Of a DNA stretch of 64,000 nt, positions 43,926 through 52,717 are shown piece by piece (within the stretch, counting starts at the first letter, position 1; the number at the start of each line of letters is the position of its first letter). The position numbers and the translations under genes are program-made. The DNA is taken from contig NZ_JAQQXP010000003.1 in assembly GCF_028595265.1 (NCBI RefSeq), positions 186,001 to 250,000 on the forward strand. The letters run 5' to 3'. The DNA is from Alteromonas gilva. Lineage in GTDB: Bacteria > Pseudomonadota > Gammaproteobacteria > Enterobacterales > Alteromonadaceae. The notes under the pieces are model-generated. The model searched no databases. It saw only the letters and a list, made by a program, of their open reading frames with translations, and had not been told where the DNA came from.

Positions 43926-44432
43926 TCATGGATTAATGAGTCGCGAAGCCTGATGCAGATAAAACGTTCTTGGCGTGGTAGATGCAAGAGTCTTGCCCTT
44001 ATTATCGGTATGCTCAATATAAAAAGTGTGAGCGCCGCGGTTAATCCCCTCTACTTGAAATACCGGTGTTGACTGTTCTTTTAGCAATGCGCCATCCATG
44101 TATAAATGATAGCGGCCGTCAGTGTCAGGGTGGGTCACTTTAACTGCAATCTGCATGTTGCCTGAATTATTACGAACAGTGGCTTCATCCGCCGGGCTCA
44201 GTACTTCCAGTTGCGGCTTTGGCGTGGCGGGCGACGTTTGCCTGGTTACCCGGGGTGTGATCTGTGGTGTAGGCATGGCAACCTGATTAAGCGGGCCAAG
44301 CTGCACAGGTTGCGCGCCCGGCAGCGGCTTATCGGTATAAGTTACCGAGCCATCCTGATTGACAACCTTATACACCTGCTGAGCATAAGCAGGGGCAAGA
44401 CATAAACTGAACAACAAAAATAAGCGCTTCAT
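43926..44432 (-). CDS. DUF4124 domain-containing periplasmic protein
   Basis: 168 residues from ATG 44432 (the frame opens 10 codons earlier without support). A signal peptide (MKRLFLLFSLCLAPAYA) is followed by the short DUF4124 motif VYKVVNQDGSVTYTDKPLPGA, a Pro/Thr-rich linker, and a C-terminal beta sandwich (about 85-165, LEVLSPADEATVRNNSGNMQIAVKV) like an immunoglobulin fold. This small envelope protein is often found between glnA and ntrB in related bacteria. No enzyme motif is seen. Confidence 0.82.
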   Translation of the reverse strand: MKRLFLLFSLCLAPAYAQQVYKVVNQDGSVTYTDKPLPGAQPVQLGPLNQVAMPTPQITPRVTRQTSPATPKPQLEVLSPADEATVRNNSGNMQIAVKVTHPDTDGRYHLYMDGALLKEQSTPVFQVEGINRGAHTFYIEHTDNKGKTLASTTPRTFYLHQASRLINP

Positions 44433-44460
44433 AGTGATATGATTGTAGTGAAATGCTGGC

Positions 44461-44488
44461 AAAAAAAAAGCCCGCAGAGGCGGGCTTT
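44461..44488 (-). terminator. terminator of glnA
   Basis: On the minus strand AAAGCCCGC/GCGGGCTTT with a 4-base loop, followed by a long T-run (A-run at 44461-44469 on the given strand). Confidence 0.94.
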
Positions 44489-44512
44489 AGGTATTTCACT
44501 TAATACAATGTT

Positions 44513-45922
44513 TTATACACTGTAGTACATGTCAAACTCAACCGGGTGAGTTGTCATGTTAAGTTTGGTCACTTCTTCCATTTTCAGCTCGATGTAGGCA
44601 TCGATCATGTCGTCAGACATTACGCCGCCGGCAGTCAGGAATTCACGGTCGTTATCCAGTGCTTCCAGGGCCATATCCAGTGAACTTGCCACAGTAGGAA
44701 TTGCCAGTGCTTCTTCTGCTGGTAAGTCGTACAAGTCTTTATCCGCTGCATCACCAGGGTGGATTTTGTTTTTGATCCCGTCAAGGCCGGCCATCAACAT
44801 AGCGGTAAACGCCAGGTAAGGGTTAGCTGTTGGGTCAGGGAAACGAACCTCGATACGACGAGCTTTATCGCTGGTTACGTATGGAATACGGATTGATGCA
44901 GAACGGTTACGGGCTGAGTATGCCAGCATAACCGGCGCTTCAAAGCCAGGAACCAAACGCTTGTAAGAGTTAGTAGAAGCGTTGGTAAATGCATTGATTG
45001 CACGCGCGTGCTTGATGATACCGCCAATGTAGTACAGCGCTTCTTCAGACAGGCCTGCATACTTGTCACCCGCAAAGATGTTTTTGCCATCTTTACCGAT
45101 AGATTGGTGGCAATGCATACCAGAGCCATTGTCGCCAACCAGAGGCTTAGGCATAAAGGTTGCTGTTTGGCCGTAGGCGTGAGCAACGTTGTGCACAACA
45201 TACTTGTAAATTTGAATTTCGTCGGCCTTTTCAACCATGGTGTTGAACTGGCAAGCAATTTCGTTTTGACCGGCAGTGGCAACTTCGTGGTGATGCGCTT
45301 CAATTACCAGGCCCATCTCTTCCATTACCAGACACATTGCAGCACGAATGTCATGCGCTGAGTCTACTGGTGGAACCGGGAAGTACCCGCCTTTCACACC
45401 AGGACGGTGACCCATGTTGCCGCCTTCGTAGTCGGCATTTGAGTTCCACTTCGCTTCAGCAGCATCAATCTTGTACATTGAGCCTGACATATCAGTGTGG
45501 AATTTGATGTCGTCAAACAGGAAAAACTCTGGCTCAGGACCAAATAGAACAGTGTCACCAATACCGGTAGATTTCAGATACTCTTCTGCGCGACGAGCGA
45601 TAGAGCGAGGATCACGATCGTAGCCTTCCATGGTTGAAGGTTCTACGATATCACAGCGGATGTTAACCTGTGTTTCTTCAGCAAACGGGTCAACTACTGC
45701 AGTGGAAGGATCTGGCATCAGGATCATGTCTGATTCGTTAATTCCTTTCCAGCCAGCAATTGATGAACCATCGAACATTTTTCCTTCTTCAAAGAAATCG
45801 TCATCGACACAAGAAACAGGAATTGAAACGTGCTGCTCTTTACCCTTGGTATCAGTAAAGCGAAGATCAACAAACTTTGCTTCGCTTGATTTAATTAGTT
45901 CTAATGCCTTCTCAATTGACAT
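44513..45922 (-). CDS. glnA: glutamine synthetase type I
   Basis: Joins ammonia and glutamate using ATP; central to nitrogen assimilation. 469 residues from ATG 45922, selected for its strong ribosome site (GGAGGACACG). Signatures: FDGSSIAGWKGINESDM, ATP-binding KPLVGDNGSGMHCHQS, and the adenylylation Tyr in KDLYDLPAEE near residue 398, showing GlnE control. It has its own terminator and is separated from ntrBC by the DUF4124 gene. Sigma-54 and NtrC signals lie upstream. Confidence 0.97.
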   Translation of the reverse strand: MSIEKALELIKSSEAKFVDLRFTDTKGKEQHVSIPVSCVDDDFFEEGKMFDGSSIAGWKGINESDMILMPDPSTAVVDPFAEETQVNIRCDIVEPSTMEGYDRDPRSIARRAEEYLKSTGIGDTVLFGPEPEFFLFDDIKFHTDMSGSMYKIDAAEAKWNSNADYEGGNMGHRPGVKGGYFPVPPVDSAHDIRAAMCLVMEEMGLVIEAHHHEVATAGQNEIACQFNTMVEKADEIQIYKYVVHNVAHAYGQTATFMPKPLVGDNGSGMHCHQSIGKDGKNIFAGDKYAGLSEEALYYIGGIIKHARAINAFTNASTNSYKRLVPGFEAPVMLAYSARNRSASIRIPYVTSDKARRIEVRFPDPTANPYLAFTAMLMAGLDGIKNKIHPGDAADKDLYDLPAEEALAIPTVASSLDMALEALDNDREFLTAGGVMSDDMIDAYIELKMEEVTKLNMTTHPVEFDMYYSV

Positions 45923-45984
45923 CGTGTCCTCCAGGTTGTTTCGAAAATTGTGGATCGGTGTTCGACCCATCAGGTTAAAATTCT

Positions 45985-46001
45985 AAGCGATATTCATGCC
46001 A
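45985..46001 (-). promoter_or_regulatory. sigma-54 promoter of glnA
   Basis: On the minus strand TGGCATGAATATCGCTT has the GG and GC pairs exactly 10 bases apart as required for -24/-12. It ends 63 bases before the glnA start. Confidence 0.75.
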
Positions 46002-46063
46002 GCTACTTGTGACGGCTGAACAGCACAGAATTCCGAGTTGTCGTTATTATAAAAACCTGACTT

Positions 46064-46080
46064 TGCACTGTTATGGTGAT
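46064..46080. promoter_or_regulatory. NtrC enhancer site 1 of glnA
   Basis: TGCACTGTTATGGTGAT has 15 of the 17 consensus positions conserved in its arms and spacing. It lies about 80 bases upstream of the sigma-54 promoter. Confidence 0.7.
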
Positions 46081-46084
46081 TTTG

Positions 46085-46101
46085 TGTATTATTATGGTGC
46101 A
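46085..46101. promoter_or_regulatory. NtrC enhancer site 2 of glnA
   Basis: TGTATTATTATGGTGCA has a perfect GGTGCA half and a weak left half. Its centre is 21 bases from site 1, two turns of the helix, so both sites face the same side of the DNA. Confidence 0.62.
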
Positions 46102-46326
46102 TTATCATGATTAAGGCGCCCTGTGTTGCCTTAGGCTATTCTTCCACCGTAGTGAGTCCTAATCAACCGATTAATTTTTTATTTAAACCTAAAAAACCTG
46201 CGCAAAGTCATTCGAATTTCTGTACAATCCGCGCTCATTTCCTTTTATCTGTACGAGAAAATTGCAGGGCCTGCCTGCTTTAGCCCATTGGCTAAGGCGT
46301 TAAAGCGCTCTGCGGGTTGACTATCA

Positions 46327-48156
46327 ATGAATGTAACTGACATTAATAAGCTAAGAAATATCGCGATCATCGCGCACGTTGACCATGGTAAAACTACCCT
46401 GGTAGATAAGCTGCTGCAGCAGTCTGGTACCCTTGAGACCAGGGGCGAAGCACAAGAGCGCGTGATGGACTCTAACGATATTGAGAAAGAACGTGGTATT
46501 ACCATACTAGCCAAAAACACGGCTATTAACTGGAATGACTACCGAATCAACATCGTGGACACGCCCGGGCACGCCGACTTTGGCGGTGAGGTAGAGCGGG
46601 TCATGTCAATGGCTGATTCTGTACTGCTGCTTGTTGATGCGCAGGAAGGTCCAATGCCACAAACCCGCTTTGTAACGCAAAAAGCGTTTGCGCAAGGCCT
46701 GAAACCTATTGTTGTTATCAACAAAATCGACAAGCCTGGTGCCCGCCCTGATTGGGTAATGGATCAGGTATTTGATTTGTTCGACAACCTCGGCGCCACC
46801 GACGACCAACTGGATTTTCAGGTGGTTTATGCGTCGGCTCTGAATGGTTGGGCGTCACTGGACGCTGATCAGAGTGGTGAGGATATGACGCCATTGTTCC
46901 AGATGATCGTGGATCAGGTTTCACCACCAGATGCAGACATCGACGGTGGCTTCCAAATGCAAATTTCGCAGCTCGATTACAACTCTTACGTTGGTGTAAT
47001 CGGTGTTGGCCGTATCAAGCGTGGTAGCGTTAAGCTTAACCAGCAGGTCACTATCGTTGGTGCTGATGGCAAAAAACGCAACGGTAAAGTCGGTCTGGTG
47101 TATGGCTACCTCGGTTTGCAGCGCCATGAAGTTGAAAAGGCTAATGCAGGCGACATTATCGCTATCTCTGGCCTTGGCGAGCTTAAAATCTCTGACACCA
47201 TCTGTGATGTAAACAACGTTGAAGCGTTGCCGCCACTGAGTGTCGACGAGCCGACCGTAACCATGACCTTCCAGGTTAATACGTCACCTTTTGCAGGTAA
47301 AGAAGGTAAGTACGTTACCTCACGTAACATCCTCGAACGTTTACAGGACGAATTAGTGCATAACGTTGCACTGCGTGTAGAAGAAACCGCCGATCCGGAC
47401 AAATTCCGCGTGTCGGGCCGTGGTGAACTGCACTTAGGTATTCTGATTGAAAACATGCGTCGTGAAGGTTACGAACTGGCGGTATCCCGTCCGGAAGTTA
47501 TCTTAAAAGAAGAGAACGGCCAAACCTTTGAACCCTTTGAAACACTGACCGTTGACTGTGAAGAGCAACATCAGGGTTCAATTATGGAACAACTTGGTTT
47601 GCGTAAAGCCGAGATGACCGACATGTCGCCAGACGGTAAAGGCCGTGTGCGTATCGACTTCGTGATCCCGAGTCGTGGTTTGATTGGTTTCCAGACTGAG
47701 TTCATGACCTTGACCTCAGGCTCAGGTTTGCTGTACCACTCATTTGATCATTACGGCCCGCATAAAGGCGGTATTATCGGCAAACGTAAAAACGGTGTGC
47801 TGATTGCCAATGCGAACGGTAAAGCCCTGACTAACGCGCTGTTTAACCTGCAAGAGCGTGGTCGTTTGTTTATCGGCCATGGTGTTGAAGTGTACGAAGG
47901 TATGGTTATCGGTATTCACAGCCGCGACAACGACCTGACTGTTAATGCGCTGAAAGGTAAGCAGCTGACTAACGTTCGCGCGTCAGGTACCGATGAAGCA
48001 CAAACACTGGTACCACCAATCAGAATGTCACTCGAGCAGGCGCTTGAGTTTATTGATGACGATGAACTGGTAGAAGTTACCCCACAGAGCATTCGTATTC
48101 GTAAGAAGCTACTGACTGAGAACGATCGTAAGCGGGCATCACGCGCGCCGAAGTAA
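46327..48156 (+). CDS. bipA: ribosome-associated GTPase BipA/TypA
   Basis: Translational GTPase of the EF-G family that helps 50S assembly and stress or low-temperature growth. 609 residues. G1 AHVDHGKTTL, switch ERGITI, G3 DTPGHADFGGEV and G4 NKIDKPGARPDWV are present, followed by a beta barrel, two alpha/beta domains and the BipA-specific C-terminal domain (VIPSRGLIGFQTEF, then RKNGVLIANANG). Divergent from glnA, the same order as in E. coli. A terminator follows. Confidence 0.96.
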   Translation: MNVTDINKLRNIAIIAHVDHGKTTLVDKLLQQSGTLETRGEAQERVMDSNDIEKERGITILAKNTAINWNDYRINIVDTPGHADFGGEVERVMSMADSVLLLVDAQEGPMPQTRFVTQKAFAQGLKPIVVINKIDKPGARPDWVMDQVFDLFDNLGATDDQLDFQVVYASALNGWASLDADQSGEDMTPLFQMIVDQVSPPDADIDGGFQMQISQLDYNSYVGVIGVGRIKRGSVKLNQQVTIVGADGKKRNGKVGLVYGYLGLQRHEVEKANAGDIIAISGLGELKISDTICDVNNVEALPPLSVDEPTVTMTFQVNTSPFAGKEGKYVTSRNILERLQDELVHNVALRVEETADPDKFRVSGRGELHLGILIENMRREGYELAVSRPEVILKEENGQTFEPFETLTVDCEEQHQGSIMEQLGLRKAEMTDMSPDGKGRVRIDFVIPSRGLIGFQTEFMTLTSGSGLLYHSFDHYGPHKGGIIGKRKNGVLIANANGKALTNALFNLQERGRLFIGHGVEVYEGMVIGIHSRDNDLTVNALKGKQLTNVRASGTDEAQTLVPPIRMSLEQALEFIDDDELVEVTPQSIRIRKKLLTENDRKRASRAPK

Positions 48157-48193
48157 TTCGCTGCTTGCCAGTGAAACGTTGAATTGTTCAAGT

Positions 48194-48229
48194 AAAAAGG
48201 CCGGTTGTTAACACAACCGGCCTTTTTTC
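48194..48229 (+). terminator. terminator after bipA
   Basis: Perfect stem AAAAGGCCGGTTGT/ACAACCGGCCTTTT with a 4-base loop and T-run. Confidence 0.95.
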
Positions 48230-48268
48230 TATTAAAATCGTCTTAGATAGCTTATTACTGAGCAGGTT

Positions 48269-48649
48269 ATGTCACTACTGAATATTGTGGTCATAGATGA
48301 TGATGAGATCACCTTGGAGCTTATCGTTAACTTTCTGGAGTCTGACCTTCAGTGTAACGTTGTGAGCTTTTCCAACAGCGCACTGGCGCGACAATTTTTG
48401 TTGCAGCAAACGATAGGTTCACTCGACCTGGTGATCAGTGATATGGTGATGCCGGATTTCGACGGACTGGCCTTGCTAAGGGAGTGCCGCAGTAATGGCC
48501 TGATGTTCCCTTTTGTGTTTATGACCGCGTACGAATCGCGACAAACAAAGTTGCTGGCCAGGCAGCTTGGCGCAGTGGCGTATTTGGTAAAACCGGTGAT
48601 ACGTAAAAAGCTGATAAGTTTAATCAAGCAACAAGTGCCAACCGTTTAA
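48269..48649 (+). CDS. single-domain response regulator (CheY-like)
   Basis: 126 residues, receiver domain only. The acidic pair lies in VVIDDDE, the phospho-Asp in LVISDMVMPDFDG (about residue 57), Thr in FMTAY and Lys in YLVKP. With no output domain it must act through protein contacts, in chemotaxis-like or phosphorelay signalling. No kinase gene is adjacent; the Hpt protein at 40088 is a possible distant partner, which is speculation. Confidence 0.88.
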   Translation: MSLLNIVVIDDDEITLELIVNFLESDLQCNVVSFSNSALARQFLLQQTIGSLDLVISDMVMPDFDGLALLRECRSNGLMFPFVFMTAYESRQTKLLARQLGAVAYLVKPVIRKKLISLIKQQVPTV

Positions 48650-48688
48650 GCAGCGGTAAAAACCGCGTTAATTTAAAAGGTAGTTATT

Positions 48689-49822
48689 TTGAGTCAATTT
48701 GATAGCACCCCCGATCGCAGTGAGTTTTGGTCTTTTAAGTGGCAAAAATACGCCGGCCGCGAAGATATCATTCCCTGCTGGGTTGCCGACACCGAGTATC
48801 AGTGTGCAGCGCCGATTCTGGAGGCGCTGCGCAAACAAACCGACTATGGCGTGCTGGGCTATTCACTGCCAGCGCAGCATGAACCGGCCAACACCGCCGT
48901 TCAACGCTGGTTGAAAGACAAGCATGACTGGACTGTTAACAGCGACTGGATTGTCTGGAACCCAGGGGTTGTGCCTGCGTTTAATGTGGCGATAAAAGCA
49001 TACGCTAAAGCGGGCGATAAAGTGTTAGTGCAATCGCCTAATTATCCGCCATTGTTAGCGGCGCCTGGCCTAAACCAGTGTGAAAGGGTGGATATCCCGA
49101 CAATACTCGAGGGTGAACGTTGGACCATCGACTTCGATGCACTGGAGACAGCTGCAGCCGACCCGGCATGCAGTCTGATGATATTGTGTAACCCTATGAA
49201 CCCGGTTGGCTCGGTAATGAGTCAGGCCGAGATAGACAAAATCAGTGACATTTGCGTGCGCCATAATGTTGCGCTGTGCTCTGATGAAATTCACTGCGAT
49301 CTGATTTTGGATGAACACGCTAAACATATTCCCGCGGGCCGGGTTGAGCAGCTTGCCGAGCGCAGTGTAACGCTTATGGCAGCCAGTAAAACCTTTAACG
49401 TTGCAGGCCTGGGAACTTCCTTTGCGATAATACCGGATGCAACCATGCGTCGTCAGTTTATTCAGGCGGCAGCAGGGATTGTGCCCTGGGCAAATGTCAT
49501 GGGGCTGGTGGCAACAGCTGCTGCATTTACCCGTTGCGATGACTGGTTGGCAGAACAAATCACGTATTTGCGCAGTAATCGCGACTATCTGATAGAACGC
49601 ATCAATGCCATTGACGGGCTCAGGGTTGTGCCCTCGGCGGCCACCTTCCTGGCCTGGGTCGATGCCTCTGGCCTGGGCGTCAGCGATGTACAAAAATGGT
49701 GTGAAGAAAGGGGCGTCGGACCTTCACCGGGTCGCGACTTTGGCGCGCCGGCGTTTTTCCGCATAAACTTTGGCTGTAGCCGCGCCATGCTCACCGACAT
49801 TCTTGACCGGCTCAGTCAGTAA
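48689..49822 (+). CDS. PatB/MalY-type PLP-dependent cystathionine beta-lyase
   Basis: Fold-type I enzyme that splits C-S bonds of cystathionine or cysteine conjugates. 377 residues. The PLP lysine sits in MAASKTFNVAGLG (about residue 235). Other family stretches: VADTEYQCAAPILEAL at the start, NPMNPVGSVMS, LCSDEIHCDL (PLP Asp), and FFRINFGCSRAML with the carboxylate-binding Arg. It starts at TTG 48689, supported by AAAAGG 8 bases upstream; no ATG precedes the conserved start. Confidence 0.88.
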   Translation: MSQFDSTPDRSEFWSFKWQKYAGREDIIPCWVADTEYQCAAPILEALRKQTDYGVLGYSLPAQHEPANTAVQRWLKDKHDWTVNSDWIVWNPGVVPAFNVAIKAYAKAGDKVLVQSPNYPPLLAAPGLNQCERVDIPTILEGERWTIDFDALETAAADPACSLMILCNPMNPVGSVMSQAEIDKISDICVRHNVALCSDEIHCDLILDEHAKHIPAGRVEQLAERSVTLMAASKTFNVAGLGTSFAIIPDATMRRQFIQAAAGIVPWANVMGLVATAAAFTRCDDWLAEQITYLRSNRDYLIERINAIDGLRVVPSAATFLAWVDASGLGVSDVQKWCEERGVGPSPGRDFGAPAFFRINFGCSRAMLTDILDRLSQ

Positions 49823-49937
49823 CGGGCTAAAGCAATGCTGTGGACAGGCAGGCTTGCCCGCAGCATTGTAATACCGCGCTGTTACGCCTCTTGTGCGGCT
49901 ATTGTGCGCCGCACTGCGCGACGCGTTGGCGCAAGGC

Positions 49938-51122
49938 TTAACTGAATTTTTGCCAGCTAAGCCAGGCAATCAGAACAACCACTGCAATGCCAACAATGTT
50001 TGTAGGCCAATTGTTTTTAAGCCGACCAAGCTGGCGGTGCGTGTTCATCATATATAATAGCAGCAGCGCTATCACCGGCAAAAGCAAGCCATTTGCAGCC
50101 TGAGCAAATAAGATTGCCATGAGTGGCTTAATACCGCTAAGCGTCACCAGTACACCAATAACAATAATGCTCAACCATATCGCTTTAAACCAGCCACTGG
50201 TTAAATCCGCCGGTTTATTCAAAGCGCCACATACCGCATAAGCCGCGGCCAGTGGTGCGGTAATCGTGCTGGTTAAACCGGCAGCAAAAATACCCACCGC
50301 AAAAAACAGTTCAGCGTAACTGCCCAATAACGGGGCCAGCTGTTTGGCCAGGTTACCGGCATGCAGTGCTTCTGACTGGCCATAAAACGCCTGCATGGCG
50401 GTTGCCATAATAAACAACGTAATTAAGCCGCCAACGCCGACTGCCAGCGTCGACTGGCGTCTGTAGGCTGTTGCAGGTTGCGGCGTCTGACTTTCACTGC
50501 GTGCTATTAAGCTGGCGTGCAAAAACAGGTTATAGGGCACGATGGTTGTGCCAATGAGGGCTAAAATTGTGGTAAGACTGTCAGGCGATGCTACCGGATG
50601 CATGATCTGGCTGGCCATGGCCGCCCAGTCTGGATTACTCACCGCCAGCGTCACCACAAATACCAGTGCCATAACACCTACCAGGGAAACCAGTACCGAC
50701 TCAATGAGATGATAGCGTCCGTGCCACAGTAACGCGATGGCAAGCAGACCCAGTACAACGCTCCAGCTGCCGGTACCCATAGCATATAAGCTATTTAAAC
50801 CTATTGCGGCGCCGGTGAGGTTACCGGCTTCGTACGCCGCATTGCCGATGCCAATTGCACTGATAACCAGCAATGCCAATAGCCCGCGAGCCAGCGGATG
50901 ACGAATACTCGAAGCAATGGCTTCACTCATACCGACTTTCGTTGCAAAGCCAAGTCGCACAGCCATGTCTTGCAAAACAATCGTCGCGATGACCGAAAAC
51001 AGGAGTGCCCAGACCAGGTGGAAACCATAACTGGCGCCAGCCATACTGGCGGTTGATACTGTACCTGGGCCAATAAAGGCGGCGGCGATGATGAATCCGG
51101 ATTTACTGCGGGCTTGGGCCAT
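49938..51122 (-). CDS. divergent NRAMP-family metal transporter
   Basis: 394 residues from ATG 51122, about 11 membrane helices. It belongs to the NRAMP/MntH superfamily by AGASYGFHLVW, VLQDMAVRLG, GIGNAAYEAGNLTGAAIG and the helix-6 segment IGTTIVPYNLFLHASL. The metal-binding signatures differ from MntH: no DPGN is found in helix 1 (GPGTVSTAS instead), and MPH in helix 6 is VPY. The substrate may therefore differ from Mn2+/Fe2+. It is divergent from the YecA-like gene. Confidence 0.82.
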   Translation of the reverse strand: MAQARSKSGFIIAAAFIGPGTVSTASMAGASYGFHLVWALLFSVIATIVLQDMAVRLGFATKVGMSEAIASSIRHPLARGLLALLVISAIGIGNAAYEAGNLTGAAIGLNSLYAMGTGSWSVVLGLLAIALLWHGRYHLIESVLVSLVGVMALVFVVTLAVSNPDWAAMASQIMHPVASPDSLTTILALIGTTIVPYNLFLHASLIARSESQTPQPATAYRRQSTLAVGVGGLITLFIMATAMQAFYGQSEALHAGNLAKQLAPLLGSYAELFFAVGIFAAGLTSTITAPLAAAYAVCGALNKPADLTSGWFKAIWLSIIVIGVLVTLSGIKPLMAILFAQAANGLLLPVIALLLLYMMNTHRQLGRLKNNWPTNIVGIAVVVLIAWLSWQKFS

Positions 51123-51263
51123 TGTGTACTCTGATCGTCGTGCAATGCTCAGCCTGATAACGTGCGCTGCTAATTGCTTTGAGTCTGTTATTATCGACAG
51201 GTACACTGAGTGTATTACGGCTGGGTGTTGTTTAACAACCCAAATCACCTACAGGAGCGAGCA

Positions 51264-51935
51264 ATGTCAGGTAATGGTTATGACGATAACGAGCTGTCAA
51301 TGGCCGGGGTATTATCAGCCCGGCCTTACCTTGAAGGGGTTATCTTTGCTGTTGCGGCCTGTCCTGAAATTCCCATGCCGGAAAAGTGGATGCCATGGGT
51401 GTTGCGTGCCGATTTAAACGTAGCGGTAAGCAAAGAACAAGCTGACCAGTTGGCAGACTTTTTAATGGGCCGGTTGCGCGCTGCACTCGATGCTATGCGT
51501 AAAGGTGAAAGCTTGTTACCTGCGGACTATGTAGAGCCGTCAGCGCCAGAGAAAGAGCCATCAGCAAGGCAGCAGGAGAACCTGAAAAATTGGCTTAAAG
51601 GCGTATTAACCGGACATCAGCAGCTTGAATCACAATGGCAGCAGGCGTGGAAATCCAATGAGGATGAGGCGCTTGATATGACCGACTTAGCCACTCGTTT
51701 AACGCGTTGCCTTAAACTATTCAGCACCTTAGCCAATCCTTCACTCACACTCAGTCAGGCGCCTGCAGATAAACGCCAGGCATTGGCGCAGGGCCTGCCT
51801 AAATTAGCTGCCAGTTTACCGGCGATGCTCAAAGAGTATGTTGCCATTAGCGGCGAGTTGGTGCAGGCATTACCTAATCAGTTTGAAGTGGTAGCCAAAG
51901 ATGCCGCCAATGATCCTGAAGCTGGGGCAAACTAG
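51264..51935 (+). CDS. YecA/UPF0149-like protein
   Basis: 223 residues from ATG 51264 (ribosome site ACAGGAGCG); upstream in-frame codons lack support. The start MAGVLSARPYLEGVIFAVAACPEIPMPEKWMPWVL resembles the helical UPF0149/YecA fold, where a small domain includes a cis-Pro-Trp stretch. The rest is all helix (LKNWLKGVLTGHQQLESQWQQAW). Roles of this family are poorly known. Some members end in a zinc-binding SEC-C motif, absent here. The call is moderate. Confidence 0.62.
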   Translation: MSGNGYDDNELSMAGVLSARPYLEGVIFAVAACPEIPMPEKWMPWVLRADLNVAVSKEQADQLADFLMGRLRAALDAMRKGESLLPADYVEPSAPEKEPSARQQENLKNWLKGVLTGHQQLESQWQQAWKSNEDEALDMTDLATRLTRCLKLFSTLANPSLTLSQAPADKRQALAQGLPKLAASLPAMLKEYVAISGELVQALPNQFEVVAKDAANDPEAGAN

Positions 51936-51947
51936 CGGGAATTCAGC

Positions 51948-52130
51948 TTAGCGCTCTCTTTGCCGGTCCTGCAGTTGGTTGCGAACCTTGCCCACATAGC
52001 AGTCAAGTTCTTGCTTGGATTGATCGTAGGCGGTTTGCAATTCCTGCGAACCGGGCTGCTCCATCAACGCCTGAAAGGCAATGTCAGTTTTGTGCAATAA
52101 TTCTTTTAACAGCTGATTATTGATGTCCAT
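51948..52130 (-). CDS. 60-residue helical hypothetical protein
   Basis: Starts at ATG 52130 with AAAAGGAAT 6 bases upstream. The sequence is charged and wholly helical (LLKELLHKTDIAFQALM, then TAYDQSKQELDCYVGKV). No family was recognised. It is convergent with the YecA-like gene, 12 bases apart, and lies downstream of hemJ on the same strand. Confidence 0.68.
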   Translation of the reverse strand: MDINNQLLKELLHKTDIAFQALMEQPGSQELQTAYDQSKQELDCYVGKVRNQLQDRQRER

Positions 52131-52268
52131 TTAAATTCCTTTTGTCGTGGCTCATAGTCCTTCAGAGCAAGTTCAGTTTAACGTCAAATGTGCAGCTGTA
52201 CAGGAAAACTCAGTCGTTTTTTGCGTCGGTCGTCGTTTAAACGTTACCGACAAACTTAAGATCAGTCA

Positions 52269-52697
52269 CTATACAAATTTTACCACTGCCAGCGCGATGA
52301 CAAGCAGCAAAACGAGCACCGGGGCTTCGTTTAAAATACGGAAGTACCGGGCTGAATGGTTTATCCGATCGTTGGCAAATTGCTTCACCAGATACCATAA
52401 ATAAAAATGGTAGCCATAAATGCCCGCCACTAACACTATTTTGACGTGTAACCAGGTCGATGCGGCAAACCATGCATAGCCGTAAGTGTAGATGAGCATT
52501 ACGCCAAATACCAAGGTGAAGAGAGCGAAAGGTGTGACAAACAGCCACAGACGACGCTCCATCACCTTAAATTGAGCGCGCACAGCCTGACTGTCTGTTT
52601 CAGCGTGGTAAACAAAGAGTCGGGGTAAATAAAATATACCCGCGAACCAGGCCACCATAAAAAACAGATGGAAGGTTTTTAACCAGAGTATTGTCAT
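52269..52697 (-). CDS. hemJ: protoporphyrinogen oxidase HemJ (CopD-like, UPF0093)
   Basis: Oxidises protoporphyrinogen IX to protoporphyrin IX in heme synthesis. 142 residues from ATG 52697, giving MTILWLKTFHLFF. Four membrane helices. The conserved His in KTFHLFFMVAWFAGIFYLPRLFVYHA and the Lys in TWLHVKIVLV match HemJ. The upstream part of the frame overlaps the ClC gene and is not used. It lies 20 bases after that gene, so they may be co-transcribed. Confidence 0.88.
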   Translation of the reverse strand: MTILWLKTFHLFFMVAWFAGIFYLPRLFVYHAETDSQAVRAQFKVMERRLWLFVTPFALFTLVFGVMLIYTYGYAWFAASTWLHVKIVLVAGIYGYHFYLWYLVKQFANDRINHSARYFRILNEAPVLVLLLVIALAVVKFV

Positions 52698-52717
52698 GAC
52701 ATAGTTCGCTCTTTTTA

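Larger units (their letters stand above)
45923..46326. other. divergent control region of glnA and bipA
   Basis: About 400 bases between divergent genes, holding the glnA sigma-54 promoter and two NtrC boxes (separate entries). The half nearer bipA is AT-rich and would hold its promoter. Confidence 0.7.
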
